From Paulinella micropora (lineage: Eukaryota; Cercozoa; Imbricatea; Euglyphida), in contig BJOX01000263.1 in assembly GCA_009731375.1 (NCBI GenBank), forward strand, positions 418,810 through 482,809: a stretch of 64,000 nt of DNA. The letters run 5' to 3'. The notes beneath the pieces were generated by a model, which had not been told where the DNA came from, did not search any database, and was given only the letters and a program-made list of their open reading frames with translations. Made by a program: the position numbers and the translations under genes. Every line of letters starts with the position of its first letter. Positions within the stretch are counted from its first letter, which is position 1. This document shows, piece after piece, positions 1-10,700 of this stretch.

Positions 1-56
1 ATACGGGACAACACTAGAACACTCCCCAGGAGCGCGTGCCCTAAGGAGATGATGCC

Positions 57-322
57 ATGAGCAAGTCGAGGTTTCAGGAGTTCACGCTCGTTGTGAGTTA
101 CCTTTCTACAACCCCGACTTCATCAACCCTTTGCATCACGCCCCGACTTCATCAGCCATGGTCAGGAGTTGGTTGCCTGTTTAGCCCTTGCGCTGCGCGC
201 GATTAACGGCGGACACAAAATCGTCATTGTAGGAGATAGTTAGATCTGAACCCTAGGCTGAGTTGCCAGTGGCAGAGACCGTCTCCAGGGATAGACAGAT
301 AGATAGATAGATAGATAGATAG

Positions 323-374
<52 letters not shown>

Positions 375-419
375 AGGGAGGTAGATAGGTAGGGTAGGTA
401 GGCAGGGCAGGCAGTCAGG

Positions 420-502
<83 letters not shown>

Positions 503-1647
503 GTAGGTAGGTAGGTAGGTAGATAAGTAGGTAGGTAGGTAGGTAGATAAGATAGATAAGATAGATAAGATAGATAATGAGGATTGTTGCGAGTGGGCGC
601 CCATGGGTTATCATACATACATGCATACATACATACATACATACATACATACATGCATGCATGCATGCATACATAAATGCATATTTTGTCTATAGTCCCT
701 GTCGACGTGTTCAACTTGGACAACTTGGAAGCGGTGAAGGCGCCCCCGAGGTATCATTCGCATTCTTATTGTTATTGTTATTGCTATTTTTATTGTTATT
801 GTTATTATTGTTATTGCTATTGTCATTGTCATCATCATCATCATCATCATTGTTATTATTACTATTATTATCGTGTATATTTCTTCCTCTAGGTTGGTGC
901 CAGACTCGCCTCCTTGGTTATTGTTGTTATTGTTGTTATTGTTACTATTGTTATTGTTGTTACATTATTATTATTTCTTTAGGTTGGTGCCTGACTCGCC
1001 TACTAGGTTGCTGGTCGAGGCTGACTCTCCTTCCAGCAAAACACGGTACAGGACACTTATATTTACAGTTACGTTACGCTTATATTTACATTTACATGAC
1101 ATTACATACATTTATATTTACATTACACTAAATTAAATTATATTATATTACATTACATTACATTTACATTTACCTCATATTTACATTAGATTACATCACA
1201 TCACGTCACATTACATTAAATTACAGTACCTTACAGTACAGTACAGTACAGTTCAGTTCAGTTCAGGGCATTACAGTACATTTACATCACATTTACTCTA
1301 CATTGCGTTTCATTACGTTACATTACATTACATTACATTACATGGCATTTACATTTACATTTACATTACATTACATCACACTACACTACATTACATTACA
1401 TTACATTACGTTGCTAGGTTACGCTATGTTACATTAGATTACATTACATTTACATTTACATCTGCATTGCATTTACATTACATAACATTGCATTAGGACA
1501 ATAGAGCAACAAGCCAGCAGGCCTGAGCTGTCGGCTGCCGCCTCACTCCCGCCCCCGCCGCCGCCGCGGTATCAATCTTACCTATCTTATCTATCCCTAC
1601 CTATCTACCTACCTACCTACCTACCTACCTATCTATCTATCTATCTG

Positions 1648-1680
<33 letters not shown>

Positions 1681-1813
1681 TTATTTATCTATCTATCTAC
1701 CCACCTACCTACCTACCTAACCACCTACCTACGTACCTACCTGCAGGCAGGTTGCTGTCGCTGCAGTGCCGGTCACAGTAGAGGTTCGTCTCTCTCTCTC
1801 TCTCTCTCCCTCT

Positions 1814-1865
<52 letters not shown>

Positions 1866-2372
1866 NNNNNNNNNNTCTCTCTCGCTCTCTCATTTTCTTT
1901 CTTCCCTGTCCCCTTCCTCCTTTTTATCTGGATGTTGTCTCCTCTTTCTCGCTCGCTCAGGACATCGTGTTGCTTCCGGTAGAAGACAACTGCCCTCTCG
2001 AGGTCGTGGCTTTCGTCGTCACGGTACACTACCTGTCTGTCTATCTATCTATCTACCTATCTATCTACCTACCTACCTACCTACCTACCTGCCTACCTTG
2101 ACTTACCGACCTACCTGTCTAGGCCGACGACAGCAGCGACGACAACAAGGACGGCAAGCGCGATGAGAACAGCCAACGCGACCCAGACTCCTCCTCCAGA
2201 TCACAGCCGCCCAAAAGGTGCGACACAAGAGATACACAAGGCAAGACAAGACAATACAACACAATACAACACAATACAATAAAATGCAATGCAATACAAT
2301 ACAATACAATACAATACGAGGGAAGAGAGGAGGGCGGTGTGTGTATGTATATGTGTGTATGGCGCGTGCTTG

Positions 2373-2428
<56 letters not shown>

Positions 2429-2946
2429 TTATCTATCTATCTATCTACCTACCTACCTACCTACCTACCTATCTATCTATCTATCTATCTGTCCATCTGT
2501 CTATATATCTATCTACCTACCTACCTACCTACCTACCGACGTATGTATACAGGAAGTACAGAATCAGCTTAAGTCAAGAATGGCCGCCGAAGCATGTACG
2601 TTGCCACACCTGAGAGAGGGAAAGAGGGGNNNNNNNNNNCAAGCAGATAGTAAGTGAGTGAGTGAGTTATTTCTGCCGTGTCTGGCTGTAGAACGAGATG
2701 AAAGCGGAAGAAGTACACGTCCCCTGGGACATCTTCCATCCCTTCGACAACCAGCGCCGTCCCAGCCTAACGGACTTGATGGCAGCAACCAACAAAACCC
2801 ACAACAAACCCAAGCAGCAAAAGCGAGCGCCTAAAATCAACAAGCCGAGCCGAAAAACCAGCAGAAGGACCAGTCTCGCAGACTTGGTGGGGTATCCCAG
2901 GAAACCAAACAAAAAGCAACACACCCGACCAATCGCGCAGACGTAG
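57..2946 (+). CDS. Multi-exon gene with microsatellite introns, product unknown
   Basis: I do not recognise the product. Exons that join in phase at GT-AG sites are 696-750, 1007-1045, 1497-1568, 1747-1783, 1961-2023, 2123-2217, 2553-2595 and 2692-2946, ending in TAG. The 5' end is unresolved: an ATG at 57 followed by a good GTGAGT donor, and an ATG at 577 before GTTATC, are candidates, but neither joins exon 696 in phase. The visible protein has a proline run after SAAASL, an acidic Asp/Ser stretch ([11 protein letters not shown]) and a basic, Lys/Arg-rich C terminus of about 85 residues ending [11 protein letters not shown]. This layout would suit a nuclear or RNA-binding protein, which is inference only. 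Introns are CTAT/CTAC, TTACA and TTGTTA arrays. A 10-N gap lies in the last intron. The phase agreement over eight exons makes the model good; the function is open. Confidence 0.6.
287..574. repeat. GATA / GA / GGTA microsatellite array
   Basis: Compound array of GATA, TA, GA and GGTA units, probably inside a 5' intron of the first gene. The Ser/Leu/Tyr-rich reading frames across it are products of the repeat, not genes. Confidence 0.9.
608..676. repeat. ATAC/ATGC microsatellite
   Basis: ATACATAC and ATGCATGC units between the possible exon ending near 606 and the exon starting at 696. Confidence 0.85.
751..1006 (+). repeat. Intron of TTATTG/CATCAT/TTGTTA arrays with two partial exon copies
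   Basis: The intron runs from GTATCA at 751 to TAG at 1006. It holds TTATTG, CATCAT and TTGTTA arrays. At 889-915 and 980-1005 it also holds two copies of the start of the following exon, each preceded by an AG acceptor (AGGTTGGTGCC). They read R-L-V-P-D-S-P, against R-L-L-V-E-A-D-S-P in the chosen exon. Confidence 0.7.
1046..1496 (+). repeat. Intron of degenerate TTACA repeats
   Basis: About 450 bases made almost entirely of degenerate TTACA/TTTACA units, bounded by GTACAG and TTAG. Splice phase 2 is kept on both sides. Confidence 0.75.
1569..1746 (+). repeat. Intron of CTAT/CTAC tetranucleotides
   Basis: Starts GTATCA, continues as CTAC, CTAT and CTAC blocks, and ends CTGCAG. It separates the exon ending in the proline run from the exon reading [12 protein letters not shown]. 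Confidence 0.8.
1784..1960 (+). repeat. Intron with TC repeat, long poly-C and sequencing gap
   Basis: A TC array, then about 50 C residues running into a 10-N gap (1866-1875), then C/T-rich sequence to the acceptor CGCTCAG. The poly-C run probably caused the gap, so its true length is unknown. Confidence 0.8.
2024..2122 (+). repeat. Intron of CTGT/CTAT/CTAC units
   Basis: A 99-base intron, GTACAC to GTCTAG, almost wholly of tetranucleotide units, with phase 0 on both sides. Confidence 0.8.
2218..2552 (+). repeat. Intron of AATACAAC and CTAT/CTAC arrays
   Basis: Starts GTGCGA, has an AATAC/ACAAC-type array, a short non-repetitive piece, then about 165 bases of CTAT/CTAC units, and ends GTATACAG. 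The flanking exons join in phase 2. Confidence 0.8.
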
Positions 2947-3632
2947 CATGTATTAGGCAGCAACAAGCTGCAAGCTGGTGCTGGTGGACTACTACGAATA
3001 CGAATACAAATACGACGTGGTCGTGTAGCATCCTCTATATCTCTAGGTTTTCCTCTCAACCCAGCCCCATGGGTATGTATTAGCTTTCTTCTTTCACCAG
3101 CCTGCGCGCACTATTTGACGTGAAGCAACTGAACTAATCCTTACTCACTTCACCTTGCCACGACCAGCGCGCTCGGAACCCTGGGCCACACACACACACA
3201 TACACACACACACATTCACTTTTGTAATAAACTTTTGCATACACACATACACACACACACATACATGCATGGAACATCCTGCACTAATATGTGCGGATGG
3301 AGTTTTGCCTTTTTTTTCTTTTGTTTATGTGTTTTTTGTTGGTTGCCATTGTAAGATATCACTAGATCAAAGTTAGTTTCTCTCACTTTGACGCTATTAT
3401 GAAGGATGATTAGTATATGATCGCTACCTTATAGTCTGTTTAGAATGAAAACACTGATAACGCAGCCTCACTACTACCACTTATTTTCCCCTCCATTTTC
3501 ACGTCAAATTCTTCACAATTTGACAAGTCCGTTCGTAGCCTTAAATAATTTACATCCGTTCATTATCTATCTGTGCATAGACGGATATCTGAGATAAAAT
3601 CATATCCATTTGCACTGGTAATATCACATTCT

Positions 3633-3925
3633 TAACAACTCCAACAACGCAAGTAAACAGAATAAACCTCTTCTATCACATTGACATCCACCCCAACAAC
3701 AAAAATAACCAGAATAAGCTTCTACCGTCACATTAATATCCACCCCAACAACAAAAAATAAGCAGAATAAGCTCTACTATTACATTCATATCCAATCCAA
3801 CAAAAATAAGCAGAATAAGCTTCTACTATTGCATAAATATACACCCCAACAACAAAAGTAGCCAGAATAAGCTTCTACTATCACATTAATATCCACCCCA
3901 ACAAGGAAAATAACCAGTATAGACC
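3633..3925. repeat. Minisatellite, about five to six units of 50-60 bases
   Basis: Successive units share the core CAGAATAAGCTTCTACTAT, followed by a variable ACATTAATATCCACCCCAAC and an A-rich AACAAAAATA stretch. Units differ by substitutions and small indels, so it is an old array. No coding sense. Confidence 0.85.
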
Positions 3926-4007
3926 ATACAATGAACTTGCTGGCTTATCCGAGGCCATAACTAGTACTAACTACTGTCACGGCGCAATATCGTACAACTC
4001 TGACCTC

Positions 4008-4135
4008 ATCGTTCTGAGTCGATCGTAGAGCTATGAAAATGCTGCCGTCGTCTTCTCAAAGCTCAGATCAAGATCAAGGGCTTGCAAACGACGCGCTCAA
4101 CATTTTCATAGCCCACACGTCGATCGAGAACCATA
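4008..4135. repeat. Imperfect inverted repeat
   Basis: GTCGATCGTAGAGCTATGAAAATG on the left is mirrored by CATTTTCATAGCCCACACGTCGATCGAGAAC on the right with mismatches and about 60 bases between. It could be a remnant of a small foldback transposon, but no target duplication was recognised. Confidence 0.4.
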
Positions 4136-6626
4136 GTGTCAAAGTTGGGTGATTCGCCATTTGAATGTCTTTAGTAGTAACTACTCCCACTGCTAAATTT
4201 CTGCACACCCTCTCACTGAGTTTCAGTGTGATTTGATATACGTTCTAGACATGTGAGTATTTATGACAAAAGCAGACTGTCTATCGCGCATGCCCCTGTA
4301 GCCGCAGCGTCATTCAACTTGAGTTAGTATAATCATTCACCACCAGTCGATGAGTGATATGTAGAAATATGACGCATTATTTATTAGAACTGTATGACTT
4401 GCTGCTTTGCCTTGCTGACCCTGAGAATACTGTTCTCTGCAATTTGCCTACAGATGTGCATGTGCATATAGATATAGATGTAGATATGATCTTGTGGATA
4501 CAGATATATATGAATATAGTTCTAGAGTTCATATGTAGGTTCTAGTGGTAGTTAGAGCCCTCATCAACTTCGCAGCAGGTAAACTCATTCAATATTCAAG
4601 ATTTTGAAGTGCTGTTTACACAGAATTCAATTTTTTTATTGGGAAAGTGTAGCAGGAGGTTTAGTTTTTTCAAGGTATTAAAGGTATTGCTGTGTTCCAG
4701 AGTATGTTCTGAATTATGACAAACTAATTTTCTACCTATTTTTTCCTAGTTTTCATTTTCCACCGTACTCCTCTGCAAAAACCCTTAGGCAGGATTACTC
4801 AACAGAACATGTGAATTCATTTGTGCACTTGTGCGTAAAAATGAGTGCAGAGTGCATCATGCAAACAGCATTTTTCAGTTAAAAACACCATACTTGCTAT
4901 GTCCTGAAATCTGAACTTTGGAGTCGACAATAAGGATTTCAAGAAGTGAGCTACCTAAGTTTTCTAAAAGGAACACTTGTGTCATGCTTGCTTTTGCTTG
5001 AAACGATGTGGTTTGAACATTTAGCTGCTGCGATGAACTTGACCTCCGACATGATTTTGTTGGCGCCGGCCGTGAGTTTCTGTTTGCAATATTTGACAAG
5101 ACCATGCCAATTCCCGGAGAGTAAACCAGAAAATTTCCAAAAAAAATATTTGAACAAACAGGCCTATCGACATACGTAGCCTTTGAAGTGAAGACCGCAC
5201 TAATTTTTTTTTTTTGACTGTTTTTGCGGGGTCGAGATTGGTAAAAGTCATGTCTAGAGAGTGTTTTGTGTTTTTTCTGTGTATTTCTCATGTATACTTT
5301 CACGTCCCGTGGTCTTGTACAGTCTTTCCAAACGTGTGCTCATGCTGTCTGCAAAATGGTGTGTTGTAAACTTATCTGTAGCATGTGTTGTTTTTCTTCC
5401 CAGAAGCACTTTTTTGCACCTGTCTTGTATCGCTCCTATATGTGCTGTGTGTGCCTTTCTGTGAATATAATGTGCTGAATCTATTCACAATCACATGGTC
5501 TTTGTTTTGTATATGTTCAACTACTGCTCCTTTCTTTGTAACCCTGCTGTTGGTGATCTGTTCTTCGCTCCAGACAGGCTAAAAAAATCGTGTGTGAGAT
5601 CTTCAAAGATTTTCAAATTTTTTCTGCACTTTCTGTACAAAATGCTTTTATTAAATAGTCTATTTGATTTCCTTCACTTTCTGTACTTGTGCCGGCCTTG
5701 TATGTAAATATAAAAATTTCTGAGTGAGGACCTTATGCCCTACTTTTGCTGATTTTGGCCGGTTTGTTTGCATGCTTAAGGTTACATTTTTTGTAAAAAA
5801 ACTTTGTACATTTACTTATAAGCATGCATAGAAAGATATTACATAAGAATTTATTGAAGAGCATACAGGGAACATATGAAAACTGATTCTAATTTTTGAT
5901 CATGACAAGTAACCGATGGCAGGGTGGCAGGTTTTTCCTGGTCAGGTGGCGCAAATTAGTTGGGAAAAAGGTGGGCGACGGGAAATCTATTAGTTTGAAG
6001 TCAGTTTTTACTATTTTTCAATAATTCTTTCATTAAATACAACGGATCTATGTCACAAGTTTATTATGCTAACGACCACTTGCCCTCAGGAGAACTTACA
6101 TATGATTATAGACATGAAATTACTACTGAGAATCATATTGTCTATGTTCTTGCTACTGGATGCCGGCCGCCATCAAATACTTGCTGTTTTATTATTATTA
6201 TCAATATAATAATTTATGATCAACTACACTCTATCGGCAGAACTACAGCTTTAATAAGAAAAGGCGCCAACACTGAACAAGCCACGCAACTTGACTGGCC
6301 GGATCATAAGTAATTGCTCTACCGACACAGTTACTACGACTCATGATACGGCCTGCCCTTAACTAGTAATTAAGATTATTAGTTCCAACACTCCGCCCCC
6401 TGGAACAAAGTATTAATAAATTCAATATATAAGTTACTGCTGGTCCTAACATAAGTTACGACTCACCTAAAACTATTTTGTGCCAAACAATTTGGAAAAC
6501 TATGCCGGCCCACCCGGTATCATAGTATCATAGTAATGGCATTTCGGGTGCCTAACATCCTGTCTGTTTGGTTATGCTTGGCTTGGCCCGAAATCCCTTC
6601 TACGTTAGGTATTCCTCATTCTACAA

Positions 6627-7190
6627 TGTAATGCCCCCAACGATAGCTCGTAAAAAGTCAGTAATACAACCAAACACAGTCCTCAAAAGATGAGAATGAT
6701 GTCTCGTTATATTAGCTCAGTGAAGCCAAAAAGGAAAACTGCAACAGACCAGGAATAAAATAGCATCAGGTCCAATCCTGACAAATAATACTGAAAAACA
6801 AGCTGGTGCACCTGTCACCAGGAAAAGGTACTTTTTACCGGCTATCCGGGGGGTGATGCCTACAGTACTCCCTCCCGATTTTATGACTGAAATAGCATTT
6901 TCGTCATACACCTTCTGATTTCTTTCTGCAAATAGTATGCGCTATGGAGTCATGCCACACAGCGCATCGACCCACGGATAAACGCTAAAAAACGATAAAC
7001 ATATCCTCATACTGCACGTCAAAGCGGATTCTCCAGCTATTCTTGTAGATTTTTGAACTCCTTCCCATCAATATCTTTTTTTTTTTTTTTTTCAGCAGTA
7101 TGTCAAGAACAAACGTACTATTAATAAAAAAATACAAGCAACGTGGTGCTGTAGTACGATTCCCCCTTTGATATCCTTCTTCTTCTTATC
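6627..7190 (-). repeat. Putative 3' LTR of Ty3 copy 1
   Basis: The outer edge is fixed by the breakpoint of similarity with copy 2 and has the form TGTAAT on the plus strand, so the element ends ATTACA on its own strand. The inner edge is estimated: just beyond it lies a purine tract on the minus strand (AAGAAGAAGAAGG, then AAAGGGGG), the likely polypurine tract. Without a 5' LTR the exact length cannot be set. Confidence 0.55.
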
Positions 7191-7719
7191 ATTATCATTA
7201 TTATTATCATTATTATTATTATTATTATTCACAGGGAAATCGTAAGTACATTGTCTTTTTTAATGACATACCCTTGTATAAGGCGGATATACTATGATAT
7301 AGTATTAGGGGGCCAGTCCTAATAGCTATATCCGAAGTCGAGGTGTATGTACCCGACCCTGCGATATACCGACACAAGTAGAGATTGACCGTGCTCAGGT
7401 ACGACAGTATATAATCTATCGTAAAAAATAATTTAATGAAAGTTTCAGAGAACATTTCATTTTCGAGAACATCATCCCAGGACTTGGAAAGGGTCATACC
7501 CGGGAACACCATCGCTCAATACACTAGCGATCCCCGTATACGGTGTAGTATCATCGTCGATCGACCTTTCGCACTCGTATGTTGCGATCGAATGCCAAGT
7601 TATATCACTGAGTCTTTTTAATATTCATATTGATAACTGATGATGCATGATCAAATCATGATACGCCGTGGGCAATCAACCAGTTTGTTTGAGACTCATA
7701 AAGAAAAATAATTTCTTTG
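7191..7719 (-). other. 3' non-coding region of Ty3 copy 1 with a conserved small frame
   Basis: Between the pol stop and the LTR. It is nearly identical in copy 2. A 95-codon open frame (7225-7512, minus) is present in both copies with only two amino-acid differences, but near-identity of the whole region means this does not prove selection. No known domain. Confidence 0.5.
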
Positions 7720-10700
7720 TCACTGCCTTCGTCGTCTGGCGCGGATTTCTTTGCCTGGTGGAGGACCACCAACAAGCTTTGACTGTTCGAGAATGTCCCA
7801 GATCTTATTAGGGACTCCGCCCAACGATAATTCAAAAGGGACATCAAGCACTCCTCTTGGCAGTGTTTGAATAGTCCACGCAGTGTAATCCTTGTCTCTG
7901 GGAGTAATTGTATCATCCCATGTCTCGAGACTTTTTGCGTCTTTATACACTGGCAGATAATGTCTTGCCTTTGGATCCTCAACCGGGTCCATACTTCTCC
8001 AAAACTGGAGTATCGGTTGTACTATTTTTGCGGCTGATGATATTTTGAGTGTCCGTGTGACACGCATCTGTCGTGGGACCGCCACGACCCGCATCAAGTA
8101 TAAGTCTGAGAGAGTGTCATCAGCGACATGTTGTTCCGCTGGTCTCATCAGATAGAAAACATTTTTCACCCATGCGATGGTTGCTATCGCATCGCCTTCC
8201 TTCCATCGCTCATGGACAATCTCAACGTTGCCCGCGTTTGGGTCAGTGTCCGTCCCCTCCTCCTCCTGGTGGACGTCCTTTGATCTCATCGACCTCATCG
8301 CCTTCCTCGGTTGGTCGTTGATAAGATCATTCCGCGCTCTCCTTAGCTGCGCCTCTGTGATCTTCTCCTTCTTTCCGCTATGCTCTCGCGGAGACTTGGA
8401 CTGAGTCCCCACCGCGCTTATGCGGTCAGTCTTCTCCTTGCTGTCCACCTCACTCTCCTCCTTCTCAGCTATCGGTGCCCGATAAGCATCGTCTTGGTCT
8501 ATGCCAGCCTCCTTGTGGATGGGCGGCACCTCTTTGAAATCATCCTTCATCCGTTTTAACGCCTCCTCAACGGATTCATCTTCCAGTAAGAAGGGATCAT
8601 ACTTAATCAGCCTTCTTACATTCACAATTTGCACCTTCCCTCTACCCCTGATCTTGTAATTCAGAGGTCCCGTCTGTTCCATAATCTGATAAGGTCCTTT
8701 CCAGCGAGTGAACAGCTTAGAGATGATTCCTTTCGGGACCTGAGGATGGTACAACAGTACAATATCCCCAACCTGAAACTTGATCTGATCCAAGTGCGCT
8801 TGTCGCACCCCTTCAGCATCAGTCTTTCGGCGCTCCGCCTCTCTATGCGCCCTGACTATTTGTTCCGCCTCCATCTTCACTCTAAGTCTCATCCCAAACA
8901 ACTCATCCGCATCCGCCCAAGTGTCTTTTGGGTGAAGGAGCGAAGTCGGGATATCAGGCTCACGCCCATATACTAACTGATATGGCGAGATTGAGCTCTT
9001 CGAGCCTCCTAACGCCGTAGAGGGTAGACAGTTCATTGCAAACGCAAATGATGGTGCTGCCTCGACCCATGCTCTTTGATTCTCCTTCTTCGTGCAATAC
9101 ATCTTTAGCGAGGCTTTGAGGGGTCTGTGTACCCGCTCGATTTTCCCATTTGCTCGCGGGTTATAGGCAGTAACATATTGCCATTTCATCCCGTAATACT
9201 TAGATAGTTTGTCGATGACCTCGTTATTAAAGTCCGAGCCTCGATCAGAACATATCTTTCTTGGTACTCCGATCTGTGAGATGATCCTATCGATCAGCGC
9301 CTCGGCCGTCGTCTTGCCGGTAACGTCTTTGACAGGGATGATCCACACATAGTTGGTGGCTCTGTCAATAGCCGTAAGGAGGTATTTGTAACCATCCTTC
9401 GATTCTGGGAAAGGTCCCACATGATCAATGTGTATAAACTCAAACATCCCCGCATGAAGAGGAAATTCGCCAATCAGGCCGAAATTTGCCTTCAGTGGTG
9501 TTTTGTTTATCTTGCACGGGATGCATGCATCCACCGCCTGATCTATCTCCTCCTTCATCTTCTTCCACCAGAATCGCCTCGCTACGAACATATGAGTTCG
9601 TTGTCGACCCGGATGCGCCAAAAGTGGGCAATTGTGGGCTGCGACAAATATAAATCGTCTCAGACTCTCCGGTACCCAAAGGGTCCATTTGTCCGGCTGT
9701 GACGCATAGCGACCGTGAAGGCCCTTGTACCACAGTAGACCATCTCTCCATCCCATCTCCTTCATCTGATCTTTGATCGCTTTCGTCATCCGTAGCTCAT
9801 CCGGGTTCTGATATAACTGTATCAGTTCTTTAAACTCCGGATCTTGAGCCTGTTGTTGCCTCCATGCGGTAGGCGAGGCTATATGGATAGTACCATCTTC
9901 TAGCCGTACCCCGATTCTTTCCGGGTCATCGTCTAGGTCACTTCTCCGCTCTTGAGGAGGCTCCGCATAAACTTCCTGCGTCTCCTCTTCCTCTCTTATG
10001 TTCGCCTTCGCATTCTCATATACCTCATAGGACCACTCAGCGTCCTCCTGGGTATGTAGCTCACAACATATCCCGTGATCCGGGCCTTGTGGACTGTACC
10101 GTAGACCTGTGCGGTCATATCGGACTCCACTCGCCATCTCCATCGCCTCAATGTGGCTGACCTCATACACCTTGTCAGTGGACAAGTCTTCCATCTCCAC
10201 CGTGGACACCAACGCCGATACTTCTGAGTTAAACTCTAGCCTAGAGAGGCTATCAGCGACCACATTTCGCTTTCCCGGTAGATGGACCATTGTAAAATCG
10301 AAACAAGACAAGAACGCTTGCCACCGCGCCAGCCGTCCCGTCTGTTCATGATTCATCAACCATAACAGGTTATGATGATCAGTTCTGACAGTAAATTGAG
10401 GTCCTCCCCACAAATACTCTCTGAGCCTCTTGAGGGCCCATACTACCGCCAACGCCTCTCTTTGCCTTGTGCAATAGTTTCTCTCCGCCGCACACAACTT
10501 CCTACTAATAAACATGATTGGGCGTAATTTCTTCTCCTCATCCTCTTGTTGTAATACAGCCCCAATCGCAAACTTAGATGCGTCTGTATCGACTACGAAT
10601 TGTTTCGTAAAGTCGGGCATCGTTAACACCAGTCCTCCGTCTTTCGGGTCTTTGTAAATGAGATCTTTGAGCGCATGAAACGCTTGCAAAGCCTCTTCGT

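Larger units (their letters stand above)
2947..6626. other. AT-rich intergenic region without a supported gene
   Basis: Between the first gene and the 3' end of Ty3 copy 1. It has CA repeats (3187-3265), a minisatellite (3633-3925), an imperfect inverted repeat and a palindromic motif near 6159. Open frames such as the one on the minus strand at 4875-5303 have no recognisable domain or coding character, so I do not call genes here. Confidence 0.6.

Noticed and set aside
224-1131. Frames coding for long Tyr/Leu/Ser/Cys runs on both strands
   Set aside because: They are translations of GATA, ATAC and TTATTG arrays in whichever frame is open.
3633-3925. CRISPR array
   Set aside because: Units are adjacent, drifted and without spacers of uniform length; a eukaryotic minisatellite.
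4875-5303. 142-codon frame on the minus strand
   Set aside because: AT-rich, no domain, no coding bias, and overlapping frames on the other strand are equally open.
5261-5707. Several Cys/Phe-rich frames on the plus strand
   Set aside because: They arise from T-rich DNA; three frames are open together and none looks like a protein.
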